From Brevundimonas sp. (GTDB lineage: Bacteria; Pseudomonadota; Alphaproteobacteria; Caulobacterales; Caulobacteraceae): a stretch of DNA of 13,291 nt. The notes below the pieces were generated by a model, which saw nothing but the letters and a program-made list of their open reading frames with translations, did no database searches and was not told the origin of the DNA. Of this stretch, positions 1 through 6,267 are shown in pieces. A program made the position numbers and the translations under genes. The DNA lies in contig JAVHYH010000059.1 of the NCBI GenBank assembly GCA_031119155.1, positions 1-13,291 on the forward strand, given 5' to 3'. The stretch's first letter is position 1; every line of letters starts with the position of its first letter.

Positions 1-879
1 GGCGACTATGTCGGCGACAGCCTGGGGCTGGCCAAGGAGGCCGCCAAGTCGAAGGCCAGGGTCATCGTCCAGGCGGGCGTGCACTTCATGGCCGAGACGT
101 CGAAGATCCTGAGCCCCGAGAAGACCGTCCTGATCCCCGACCTGCGCGCGGGCTGCTCGCTGGCCTCGTCGATCACGGGGGCGGACGTGCGTCTGATCAA
201 GCAGCGCTATCCCGGCCTGCCGGTGGTCACCTATGTGAACACGACCGCCGACGTGAAGGCCGAGACCGACATCTGCTGCACCAGCGCCAATGCGGTGCAG
301 ATCGTCGAATGGGCGGCGAAGGAGTGGGGCGTCGACAAGGTCATCCTGATCCCCGACGAATATCTGGCCCGCAATGTCGCGGCCCAGACCGACATCAAGA
401 TCGTCGCCTGGAAAGGGCACTGCGAGGTGCACAAGCGCTTCACGACGCAGGACATCGCCGACATGCGCGACGCCTGGCCGGACGCCGAGGTTCTCGCCCA
501 CCCGGAATGCCCCGAGGAGATCCTGCAGGCCGCCGACTTCGCCGGTTCGACCGCGGCGATGACCGACTATGTCGAGGCGCGCAAACCCAAGCGGGTGGTG
601 CTGATCACCGAATGCTCGATGGCCTCGAACATCAAGGGCGACGTGCCGGACGTGCAGTTCGTCGGCCCCTGCAACATGTGCCCGCACATGAAGCGCATCA
701 CGCTGGAGAACATCCGCGACTGCCTGCGCGACATGAAGTTCGAGGTCACAGTGCCGGAGGAAATGGCCGAACGCGCGCGAATGGCCGTGCAACGCATGGT
801 AGATCTGCCTCCGCCGCCGATTCCCGCGCGGTATGACCTGGTGAAGGCCAGGCATCATGTGGACGTGGAGCTGATCTGA
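1..879 (+). CDS. nadA: Quinolinate synthase NadA, 3' part (5' end outside window)
   Basis: NadA condenses iminoaspartate with dihydroxyacetone phosphate to give quinolinate, the step after NadB in de novo NAD synthesis; it is cytoplasmic and carries a [4Fe-4S] cluster. The frame is open from base 1, so 292 C-terminal residues are visible of a family usually about 330-370 long. The three cluster cysteines expected for the family are present: AGCSLA (codon at 154), WKGHCEVH (421) and the second Cys of CNMCPHMK (679). Other family signatures are VHFMAET, TYVNTTADVKAE, TSANA, HPECP and the TECSMASN segment. The stop TGA at 877-879 is one base before the GTG of the next ORF, and the gene heads a run of same-strand genes ending in nadB and nadC. 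Nothing looks broken; only the N-terminus is missing, because of the window edge. Confidence 0.97.
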   Translation, partial: GDYVGDSLGLAKEAAKSKARVIVQAGVHFMAETSKILSPEKTVLIPDLRAGCSLASSITGADVRLIKQRYPGLPVVTYVNTTADVKAETDICCTSANAVQIVEWAAKEWGVDKVILIPDEYLARNVAAQTDIKIVAWKGHCEVHKRFTTQDIADMRDAWPDAEVLAHPECPEEILQAADFAGSTAAMTDYVEARKPKRVVLITECSMASNIKGDVPDVQFVGPCNMCPHMKRITLENIRDCLRDMKFEVTVPEEMAERARMAVQRMVDLPPPPIPARYDLVKARHHVDVELI

Positions 880-880
880 C

Positions 881-1081
881 GTGGTTCGAGTGTGGCGGGT
901 TCCCTTCGGGTACATGATCCTGATCTGGCGCGCGAAGCAGCGCTGGCTCGCCTTCCGGCCGGTGCAGGACCTGCGCCGGGTCTATGAAATCCTGGCCCGC
1001 CGCGGCGTGCCCAAGAACCTGGTGCGAGAAGCGCTGACGCGGGCCAACCCCGCCGAGGCGAAGGCGCACAATCTGGACTGA
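881..1081 (+). CDS. Small basic hypothetical protein (66 aa) in the nad operon
   Basis: I do not recognise this protein. From a GTG start it has 66 residues, rich in Arg and Trp, with segments WRAKQRWLAFRPVQDLRRVY and ARRGVPKNLVREALTRANP; the C-terminal half looks helical and there is no clear membrane segment. The GTG at 881 lies one base after the nadA stop and has GGAG at 867-870, ten bases upstream, so it is preferred. An ATG at 914 in the same frame would give a 55-residue form with only a weak GGG upstream. Third codon positions are mostly G or C, as in the neighbours, and the ORF fills the gap in the operon neatly. This supports a real gene, but the function is unknown and homologs could not be searched. 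Confidence 0.55.
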   Translation: MVRVWRVPFGYMILIWRAKQRWLAFRPVQDLRRVYEILARRGVPKNLVREALTRANPAEAKAHNLD

Positions 1082-1088
1082 ACCTGCG

Positions 1089-1202
1089 ATGCACTATGTC
1101 CCGCCCGTCCGCGCCGTCGCGACCGTCGACCGCAAGACCCTGCGGCTTCTCGCCGTACTGGCCTTGTGGCTGCGGTCGGAAAAGGCCACGTCGCGGGGAT
1201 GA
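1089..1202 (+). CDS. Possible 37-aa membrane microprotein overlapping the protease start
   Basis: This short ORF begins with ATG seven bases after the preceding stop and ends with TGA at 1200-1202, overlapping the ATG of the M50 protease gene in an ATGA (1199-1202). It encodes 37 residues: a basic N-terminal part (MHYVPPVRAVATVDRK), a hydrophobic stretch LRLLAVLALWL, then a polar tail. About 32 of its 37 sense codons end in G or C, the pattern of real genes in this genome. The overlap is what a translationally coupled leader ORF would show, and the protease start itself has only a poorly placed Shine-Dalgarno. Its own ribosome site is weak (GGAC at 1075-1078). It could be a genuine single-pass microprotein, a coupling leader, or a chance ORF in GC-rich DNA. 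Confidence 0.4.
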   Translation: MHYVPPVRAVATVDRKTLRLLAVLALWLRSEKATSRG

Positions 1203-2113
1203 GCGACGCCAACACCCCCCGTCGGCCGGGCCCCTGGGATCCGAAGCCGGAAGACAACATTCCCGCCCCCAAGGCGGTCGAAGCTCGTCCGTCCGCGCGG
1301 GCGGACACTCCGGCGAACGGGCCGGCGAGTGGGCCGGCGAACGGGCCGCTGGCCTCCACCTCGGCGCATCCGGTGGTGCAGGGCCAGAGCCCGGCCTGGG
1401 CCATCATCTCGACCCTGCTGCTGGGCGGGCTGATCTACCTGTGGACCGGCCGTCTGGAGATCGTCGCGGCGGTGCTGTTCGGCGTGCTGGTGCACGAGGT
1501 CGGTCACATGCTGGCGATGAACCGGCTGGGCATGGGCCCGGCGCGCATCTTCATCGTGCCCTTCTTCGGCGGGGCGGCCGTGGGCCAGCGCCCGGCGGCG
1601 AGCGAGTGGCATGGAGTGCTGGTGGCGCTGGCCGGGCCGGCGTTCGGCCTGCTGGCGGCGGCGCCCTTCATGGCCCTGTTTGCGGTGACCGATCAGCCGA
1701 TCTGGCTGAGTTGCGTGTTCGCCATCGCTTTCATCAATCTGCTGAATTTGCTGCCGGCGCCGATGCTGGACGGCTCGCGCGCCATCGGCCCGGTGCTGGC
1801 CAGAATCCACCCACTGGTCGAGAAGGCCGTGCTGCTGGTGATCGGCGGACTGGCGATCGTATGGGGCGTCTCGAACGGCAGCTGGCTGTTCGCCCTGTTC
1901 CTCGCCATCGCCGTGTTCAGCTATCTGAAACGCGACGGCTGGCGGCCTGAGGGGCGTCGTCTGAGCTGGGGCGAAGCGGCCAAGTCGACGGGCCTGTTCC
2001 TGCTGACCATTATCGCCTGCCTCGGCGTCGGTCTGGTGGCCCTGCTGCCGGGCGTAGAAACGCTGGCCGCCGCCGCCGGGCAGGTCTACGGTCTGTTTGA
2101 GTTCGGTCGATGA
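1199..2113 (+). CDS. M50 family site-2-type membrane metalloprotease
   Basis: Predicted zinc intramembrane protease of 304 residues. Residues 1-65 are hydrophilic and Pro/Ala/Gly-rich with a small repeat (GPASGPANGP), probably disordered. Hydrophobic helices follow at about 66-82, 87-108, 139-163, 168-186, 207-224, 228-241 and 265-284. The zinc motif HEVGH is at 99-103 in the second helix. The matching distal motif, NLLNLLPAPMLDG, ends with the presumed third ligand Asp191, and AGPAFG (145-150) is the usual glycine-rich M50 segment. Family members cleave substrates within the membrane, such as anti-sigma factors; the substrate here is not evident. ATG 1199 is chosen because it forms an ATGA with the upstream ORF; GTG 1166 would add 11 residues and lacks a ribosome site. 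The stop overlaps the nadB ATG as ATGA at 2110-2113, implying translational coupling inside an NAD operon. Confidence 0.88.
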   Translation: MSDANTPRRPGPWDPKPEDNIPAPKAVEARPSARADTPANGPASGPANGPLASTSAHPVVQGQSPAWAIISTLLLGGLIYLWTGRLEIVAAVLFGVLVHEVGHMLAMNRLGMGPARIFIVPFFGGAAVGQRPAASEWHGVLVALAGPAFGLLAAAPFMALFAVTDQPIWLSCVFAIAFINLLNLLPAPMLDGSRAIGPVLARIHPLVEKAVLLVIGGLAIVWGVSNGSWLFALFLAIAVFSYLKRDGWRPEGRRLSWGEAAKSTGLFLLTIIACLGVGLVALLPGVETLAAAAGQVYGLFEFGR

Positions 2114-3618
2114 ACCGCATCCGCCATGACGGCCCCCTGATCATCGGCGGCGGCCTGGCCGGGCTGTCGGCGGCGCTGGAGGCCGGGCCGCGTCCGACGC
2201 TGGTGGTGACGCCCGCGCCGTTGCTGCAAGCCTGTTCGTCCGCGTGGGCGCAGGGCGGCGTGGCGGCGGCCCTGTCGGCGCAGGATGATCCGGCCCTGCA
2301 TGCCGAGGACACCGCCGCGGCCGGCGCCGGGCTTGTCGATGTCGAGGCCGCGCGAGCCCTGACCGCCGACGGTCGCCAGACCGTCGAGTGGCTGGCCTCG
2401 ATGGGCGCCCCGTTCGACCGCGACGCCGACGGCGGCTTCGCCGTCAGTCTGGAAGCCGCCCACTCCAAGGCCCGCGTGGCCCGCGTCGGCGGCGACGGGG
2501 CCGGGCGGGCGATCCTGTCGGCGCTGGTCGCCTCGGTCCGCGCCGCGCCGCACATCGAGGTGTGGGAGAACGGTCGCCTGCGCGCACTGGTGCAGGACGC
2601 CTCAGGCCGGGTGCGCGGGGCGGTGATCGAGCGCGACGGCCGACTGACGGAGGTCCTGGCCCCGGCGGTGGTGCTGGCGACCGGCGGCGCCGGCGGCCTG
2701 TATGCGCGCACCACGACCCCGGCGGCCCTGCTCGGCGAGGGGATGGCGCTGGCCTGGCTGGCCGGGGCGGACATCCTCGATCCCGAGTTCGTGCAGTTCC
2801 ACCCGACCGCTATCGACGTGGGGCTGGATCCCATGCCGCTGGCCACCGAGGCCCTGCGCGGCGAGGGCTCGCGCCTGATCGACGCCGAGGGGCGCTTCCT
2901 GCTGGGCGAGGATCCCGACGCCGACCTTAAGGCCCGCGATATCGTCGCCCGCGCGGTGCACAGCGCCCGCAGCGAGGGCCGGGGCGCCTATCTGGACGCC
3001 CGCACGGCGGTCGGCGCCCACTTCCCGCACGAGTTTCCGGCGGTCTTCGCCGCCTGCATGCGCGCCGGTCTGGACCCGCGCGAGACGCCGATCCCGGTCG
3101 CGCCGGGCGCCCACTATCACATGGGCGGGATCGCCGCCGGGCTGGACGGACGCACCAGCTTGCCGGGCCTGTTCGCCGTGGGCGAGTGCGCCGCGACGGG
3201 GGTGCACGGCGCCAACCGTCTGGCCTCCAACTCCCTGCTGGAAGCCGCCGCCTTCGGGCGCCGGGCGGGCCGCGCCGCCGCCGCCGAGACGGGCGGCGAG
3301 GGCGAGACGCTGAAGTCCGCGATCTTCCCCGATCTGGCCCCCGAGGCCCTGACCGCCCTGCGCGTGACCATGAGCGACAATGTCGGGGTCGTGCGCGACG
3401 CCGAGGGCCTGACCCGCGCCCTGGCCCTGATGGAGCGGCTGGAGCAGGCGGCGCGGGGCGCCCTGCCGCTGCTGGCCGCGCGCCTGATCGCGGGCGCCGC
3501 GCTGGACCGCCGCGAGAGCCGGGGCGGCCACTACCGATCCGACTATCCCGACACGGACGCCACGCCGCGCCACACCCGGCTGCGTCGCGATCCCGCCGTC
3601 TCCCTCGCCGCCGAGTAA
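2110..3618 (+). CDS. nadB: L-aspartate oxidase NadB
   Basis: Flavoenzyme that oxidises L-aspartate to iminoaspartate, which NadA then uses; first step of de novo NAD synthesis. It has 502 residues, a little shorter than the 540 of E. coli NadB. The FAD-binding motif GGGLAG lies at 13-18, immediately at the N-terminus, so the ATG at 2110 is secure. Diagnostic segments follow: SAWAQGGVAA (44-53), RVGGDGAGRAI (125-135), VLATGGAGGLY (188-198), FVQFHPTA (228-233), TEALRGEGSRL (246-256), RDIVARAV (276-283), HYHMGG (335-340) and GANRLASNSLLEAA (367-380). These match the fumarate reductase/succinate dehydrogenase flavoprotein superfamily and NadB specifically, including the His and Arg positions of the active site. 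The C-terminal helical domain runs from about 395. It overlaps the M50 gene by four bases and is six bases from nadC. Confidence 0.98.
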   Translation: MNRIRHDGPLIIGGGLAGLSAALEAGPRPTLVVTPAPLLQACSSAWAQGGVAAALSAQDDPALHAEDTAAAGAGLVDVEAARALTADGRQTVEWLASMGAPFDRDADGGFAVSLEAAHSKARVARVGGDGAGRAILSALVASVRAAPHIEVWENGRLRALVQDASGRVRGAVIERDGRLTEVLAPAVVLATGGAGGLYARTTTPAALLGEGMALAWLAGADILDPEFVQFHPTAIDVGLDPMPLATEALRGEGSRLIDAEGRFLLGEDPDADLKARDIVARAVHSARSEGRGAYLDARTAVGAHFPHEFPAVFAACMRAGLDPRETPIPVAPGAHYHMGGIAAGLDGRTSLPGLFAVGECAATGVHGANRLASNSLLEAAAFGRRAGRAAAAETGGEGETLKSAIFPDLAPEALTALRVTMSDNVGVVRDAEGLTRALALMERLEQAARGALPLLAARLIAGAALDRRESRGGHYRSDYPDTDATPRHTRLRRDPAVSLAAE

Positions 3619-3624
3619 GCGCCC

Positions 3625-4473
3625 ATGTCCCATCCGATTCTGCCAGACCTGCTGATCGAGCCGGTGGTGCGACTGGCGCTGGCCGAGGATCTGGGCCGGG
3701 CGGGCGATGTGACGGCGAAGGCCTGCATCCCTGAGGGCGCGCGCATGCGGGCGGTGTTCGCGGCACGCAAGCCGGGCGTGCTGGCGGGCATCGACTGCGT
3801 GCGTCTGGCCGCGCTGGTCATGGACCCGCAGGCGTCGGTGGATCTGAAACTGCGTGACGGCGAGGCCTTCGGGGCCGGGACGGTGCTGGCCGAGGTCGAG
3901 GCCGACGCCCGCGCCTTCCTGTCGGCCGAGCGGACGGCGCTGAACCTGCTCGGACGGCTGTGCGGCATCGCCACCCTGACCCGCGCCTATGTCGATGCGG
4001 TCGAAGGCACCGGCGCCCGCATCGCCGACACCCGCAAGACCACGCCGGGCCTGCGCGCGCTCGAGAAGCATGCGGTGCTGTGCGGCGGCGGGCTGAACCA
4101 TCGCTTCGGGCTGGATGACGCCATCCTGATCAAGGACAACCATGTCGCCGTCTGCGGCGGCGTGGGCGAGGCCGTGCGTCGGGCGAAGGCCGCTGCGGGG
4201 CACCTGATGAAGGTCGAGGTCGAGGTCGACGGGCTGGATCAGCTGGACGAGGCGCTGGCCGAACGGCCCGACGTCATCATGCTCGACAACTTCAGCCTCG
4301 ACGACCTGCGCACGGCGGTGTCGCGTGTCGCGGGGCAGGTGACGCTGGAGGCGTCAGGCGGGGTCAATCTGGAGACGGTCCGGGCCATCGCGGAGACGGG
4401 CGTGAATGTGATTTCGGTCGGCGCCCTGACCCATTCGGCGGCCTCGTTGGACATCGGTCTGGACGCCATCTGA
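3625..4473 (+). CDS. nadC: Nicotinate-nucleotide pyrophosphorylase (carboxylating) NadC
   Basis: Quinolinate phosphoribosyltransferase: converts quinolinate and PRPP to nicotinate mononucleotide, pyrophosphate and CO2, the point where the de novo route enters the common NAD pathway. Its 282 residues match the normal family length. Motifs in order: EDLGRAGDVT (21-30), ERTALNLLGRLCGIAT (102-117), DTRKTTPGLR (135-144), GGGLNHRFGLDDAILIKDNH (154-173), KVEVEVD (196-202), MLDNF (219-223), LEASGGVN (241-248) and ISVGALTHS (263-271). These supply the basic substrate-binding residues and the acidic metal/PRPP residues of the family. The ATG at 3625 follows the nadB stop by six bases; no stronger start lies upstream. 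It is the last gene of the operon; a hairpin overlapping the next promoter (4504-4518) may end transcription. Confidence 0.98.
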   Translation: MSHPILPDLLIEPVVRLALAEDLGRAGDVTAKACIPEGARMRAVFAARKPGVLAGIDCVRLAALVMDPQASVDLKLRDGEAFGAGTVLAEVEADARAFLSAERTALNLLGRLCGIATLTRAYVDAVEGTGARIADTRKTTPGLRALEKHAVLCGGGLNHRFGLDDAILIKDNHVAVCGGVGEAVRRAKAAAGHLMKVEVEVDGLDQLDEALAERPDVIMLDNFSLDDLRTAVSRVAGQVTLEASGGVNLETVRAIAETGVNVISVGALTHSAASLDIGLDAI

Positions 4474-4497
4474 CGGCTTCGGGCCGAACAGCGTTCC

Positions 4498-4522
4498 GGA
4501 ACAGTCCCGGCGCGGGACGGTT
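4498..4522 (+). promoter_or_regulatory. EcfG/SigT-type promoter for the 71-aa protein gene
   Basis: The -35 element GGAAC is at 4498-4502, followed by a 16-base spacer and GGTT at 4519-4522. This matches the general-stress ECF sigma consensus of alphaproteobacteria (GGAAC, 16-17 bases, cGTT) except at the least conserved -10 base. Transcription would start near 4529, about 20 bases before the ATG at 4550 and just ahead of a strong Shine-Dalgarno. The -35 half sits in a perfect palindrome, GTTCCGGAAC (4493-4502). Assignment to the sigma factor is by motif only. Confidence 0.6.
4504..4518 (+). terminator. Hairpin after nadC, possible terminator
   Basis: A perfect inverted repeat, GTCCCG (4504-4509) and CGGGAC (4513-4518) with a GCG loop, is followed by GGTTGTTT. 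It could act as a weak intrinsic terminator for the nad operon 31 bases after the nadC stop. It coincides exactly with the spacer of the predicted stress promoter, so the symmetry may equally be incidental. The T-rich run is broken and short, hence low confidence. Confidence 0.3.
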
Positions 4523-4549
4523 GTTTCCTCACACGGAAGGAGACGATCG

Positions 4550-4765
4550 ATGACCCACAGTCCGAAGATTCCGAAGGAACAACGCAGCTTCGCCAACCGT
4601 GGCGGCACGTCGATAAACGACGCCATGCAGGCGGATCGTCGCGACCTCGCCACCGGCGCGCAGTCAGGTCAGCCGGGCGACGCCGACGTCAATCTCGATA
4701 CCCAGGGGCGGTTCGGCAATTTGCGTCAGAACATGACGACGCAGTGGAAGACCCAACAGCGCTGA
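4550..4765 (+). CDS. Small hydrophilic conserved-type protein (71 aa), probable stress gene
   Basis: A 71-residue soluble, polar protein with no cysteine and no membrane segment. The C-terminal half carries the segment QSGQPGDADVNLDTQGRFGN (residues 38-57) followed by a Gln/Thr-rich tail. From memory this resembles a widespread family of uncharacterised small proteobacterial proteins with a GDxDVNLxxQGRxGN core; I cannot name a domain with certainty. The start is secure: ATG 4550 has GGAAGGAG at 4535-4542, seven bases upstream, the best ribosome site in the window. A predicted EcfG-type promoter ends 27 bases before the ATG, so general-stress induction is inferred. The stop is only four bases from the stop of the convergent hydrolase gene. 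The molecular role is unknown. Confidence 0.85.
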   Translation: MTHSPKIPKEQRSFANRGGTSINDAMQADRRDLATGAQSGQPGDADVNLDTQGRFGNLRQNMTTQWKTQQR

Positions 4766-4769
4766 GGGA

Positions 4770-5825
4770 TCAGGCCGCCGGAGCCTCGGTCGGGTGCGGG
4801 ATGGCCACGGCCGCCGGAGCCGCGGCGGGCGCCGTGCGAGCGGGCGTGGCGCGGGCCGGAGCGACGGGCGCATCGCTGACGACCGACAGATACGGCACGG
4901 GGCCGGTGGCTTCGGTTTCCAGGTTGGCCTGGACGATCTGCGGCGCATCCGCATCAGACGAGCGACGGGCCGCATAGCTGAAGGCGCTGCTGGAGCCCGA
5001 ACGGCCGCCGAAGCGGTAGAACAGGTGATCGCCGACCTGGGTCACGCGGATCAGGCTGTTGCGCCATTGCGGCGCGACGGCGGTCGTGTGGAAGTGGGTG
5101 GCGTTGCCGACCTGGCCATAGACCGAGCCGGACAGGGCCGCCGAGGCGATGTCACGGGCGCGATCCCAGGCGGCGCGATTGACGTTGCCGCGCATGGAAC
5201 CGTTGCAGGTGAAGCTGAACTGGCAGCCGGTGCTGCGACCGGCGCCCTGGAAGACCACGCCGCAGACGCTCTTGGGGAAGGCCGGGTGGCGAACGCGGTT
5301 CAGGACCACCTGGGCCACGGCGCGCATGCCGTCGCGGCCCTCGCCGCGCGCTTCGTAATAGGCGGCCTGGGTCAGGCATTCGAGGTCGCGGGACTGTTCC
5401 AGCGCGCCGCTCATGCGGAAGGGACGGGCGGCGACGGTGGCGGCATTGCTGGCCTGACGCAGTCCGGTGACCTGCGCGCCGCGCAGTTGCTCGAGGCGGG
5501 CGGTCAGGAGTTCGGTCTGGCGGTCCCGCTGGCTCGGGCCGGCGATCGTATAGGGGTCGTGACGGCGCGCGATGGCCAGGGCGCTTTCATCCAGACCGCC
5601 GGCGGCGGCGATGAGGGCTTCCTCGGTGAAGCCCGCGGATGTCGCGGATTCGATACGCTGGGCCCGATCCTGGACCGCCGACGCCTTGGCCGCGGCGCCG
5701 CCCAGATAGGCTCCACCCACTGCCAGTCCCACCAGAGCGCCGAACGCCGCCGCCGCCGTGCCGGGCCGAATACGGGCCGCACGATCAACGGGCGATTTCA
5801 CACGCGTCTGCGAGGAATTAGGCAA
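4770..5825 (-). CDS. SleB-type cell wall hydrolase, membrane-anchored
   Basis: Predicted peptidoglycan hydrolase of the Hydrolase_2 (SleB-like, lytic-transglycosylase fold) family. From a TTG start it has 351 residues: a membrane segment at about 23-46 (AFGALVGLAVGGAYLGG), a helical linker, the hydrolase domain at about 148-270, and an Ala/Pro-rich tail from 317. Domain signatures are CLTQAAYYEARGE with presumed catalytic Glu158, AVAQVVLNRVRHPAFPKSVC, CQFSFTCNG and NATHFHT. The start is uncertain. TTG at 5825-5823 has AGGA seven bases upstream and is preferred; GTG 5801 has no ribosome site, and TTG 5978 would add 51 residues of unconvincing sequence. No in-frame ATG precedes the membrane segment. 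It converges on the 71-aa gene with a four-base gap and has a paralog at 11441-12619. It probably acts in the periplasm on peptidoglycan during growth or stress remodelling. Confidence 0.88.
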   Translation of the reverse strand: MPNSSQTRVKSPVDRAARIRPGTAAAAFGALVGLAVGGAYLGGAAAKASAVQDRAQRIESATSAGFTEEALIAAAGGLDESALAIARRHDPYTIAGPSQRDRQTELLTARLEQLRGAQVTGLRQASNAATVAARPFRMSGALEQSRDLECLTQAAYYEARGEGRDGMRAVAQVVLNRVRHPAFPKSVCGVVFQGAGRSTGCQFSFTCNGSMRGNVNRAAWDRARDIASAALSGSVYGQVGNATHFHTTAVAPQWRNSLIRVTQVGDHLFYRFGGRSGSSSAFSYAARRSSDADAPQIVQANLETEATGPVPYLSVVSDAPVAPARATPARTAPAAAPAAVAIPHPTEAPAA

Positions 5826-5891
5826 AGGCTCAGTCCTGTTCGGCAGGGCGCAGTGCCGCCCCCGGGTAGTCTTGCCGTCGGGCGATCCGGG

Positions 5892-5916
5892 ATCGCGATC
5901 CGACTGCAGCAGTTCC
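5892..5916 (-). promoter_or_regulatory. Degenerate EcfG-like promoter for the minus-strand hydrolase
   Basis: Read on the minus strand, GGAAC (5916-5912) is followed by a 16-base spacer and CGAT (5895-5892). The -35 is perfect, but the -10 has one mismatch in the important GTT part. It would place a transcription start near 5885, about 60 bases before the preferred TTG start. Position and strand are right, the -10 is not, so this is only a candidate. Confidence 0.25.
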
Positions 5917-5985
5917 GATGTTCGGCGAACGGCCGGGCTTCGGAGGACGCGCCTTAAGCCAGCCGTTTGTGGCGCCAATGTGGTT

Positions 5986-5999
5986 GATTCGCAAGAATC
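5986..5999. promoter_or_regulatory. Palindromic pair of GANTC (CcrM-type) sites
   Basis: GATTC (5986-5990) and GAATC (5995-5999) form a perfect inverted repeat around GCAA in the intergenic gap. GANTC is the target of the cell-cycle methyltransferase CcrM in Caulobacterales and other alphaproteobacteria, and GcrA-dependent promoters carry such sites. It lies about 165 bases upstream of the hydrolase start. Regulation by methylation is an inference from motif and location. As an inverted repeat it could instead be an operator for an unknown dimeric regulator. Confidence 0.35.
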
Positions 6000-6216
6000 G
6001 TGTGCGCCGCAACATAAGGTGTTAATCGCTGTGTATGCGCGTAAATCCCTGACCGATCAGGAAGTCGATCCGATCAGTTGATCATCATTCTACTGTATTG
6101 ATTGTCATGGGGTCTTCGTCACAATCCGATGGCCCGCCTTGGCCATGTCTTCGCGGCGGCTTTAGTCTAGTGTCCGCGAGATCGGTTTCCTGAAAGGTAA
6201 CTGGAGGGTGTGCGCG

Positions 6217-6241
6217 GGAACCCCACAGCCACGCTGACGTT
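6217..6241 (+). promoter_or_regulatory. EcfG/SigT-type promoter for the lipoprotein gene (exact consensus)
   Basis: GGAAC at 6217-6221, a spacer of exactly 16 bases, and CGTT at 6238-6241: an exact match to the general-stress sigma factor consensus known from Caulobacter SigT and other EcfG proteins. The predicted start near 6248 leaves a leader of about 20 bases containing the AGGAGA ribosome site at 6255-6260 before the ATG at 6268. This is a compact and convincing promoter-to-gene arrangement, though assignment rests on sequence only. Confidence 0.75.
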
Positions 6242-6267
6242 TGATGCTCCGAACAGGAGACAAGAAC

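Larger units (their letters stand above)
5826..6267. other. 442-bp divergent regulatory gap
   Basis: The gap lies between the first hydrolase (-) and the lipoprotein (+). I see no convincing gene in it. It contains a degenerate EcfG-like site on the minus strand (5916-5892), a palindromic GANTC pair (5986-5999), and a comparatively AT-rich stretch (about 5980-6120) with a small inverted repeat CCTGA/TCAGG at 6048-6061 and four GATC tetranucleotides between 6055 and 6083. An exact EcfG-type promoter for the lipoprotein lies at 6217-6241. The size and base composition suggest more regulation than the two flanking genes would normally need; a small RNA cannot be excluded by eye. Confidence 0.6.

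Noticed and set aside
1318..1350. Short tandem repeat in the protease N-terminus as a possible mobile or phase-variable repeat
   Set aside because: It is a GC-rich imperfect repeat coding a GPASGPANGP-like linker, in frame and too short; it reads as low-complexity coding sequence.
1094..1810. Open frames on the - strand opposite the M50 protease
   Set aside because: Arg/Gln/His-rich translation typical of antisense high-GC frames; the + strand has HEVGH, the LDG motif and ATGA overlaps at both ends.
2602..4203. A 533-codon open frame on the - strand across nadB and nadC
   Set aside because: Antisense shadow of two unambiguous enzymes; composition is repetitive Gly/Ala/Arg/Gln and it crosses a gene boundary.
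4794..5957. A 387-codon open frame on the + strand opposite the first cell wall hydrolase
   Set aside because: Antisense shadow; the minus strand carries the Hydrolase_2 catalytic motifs and this frame has no recognisable domain.
5940..6060. CtrA boxes (TTAA-N7-TTAA) in the divergent gap
   Set aside because: TTAA occurs at 5954 and near 6032, but neither has a second TTAA at the required spacing.
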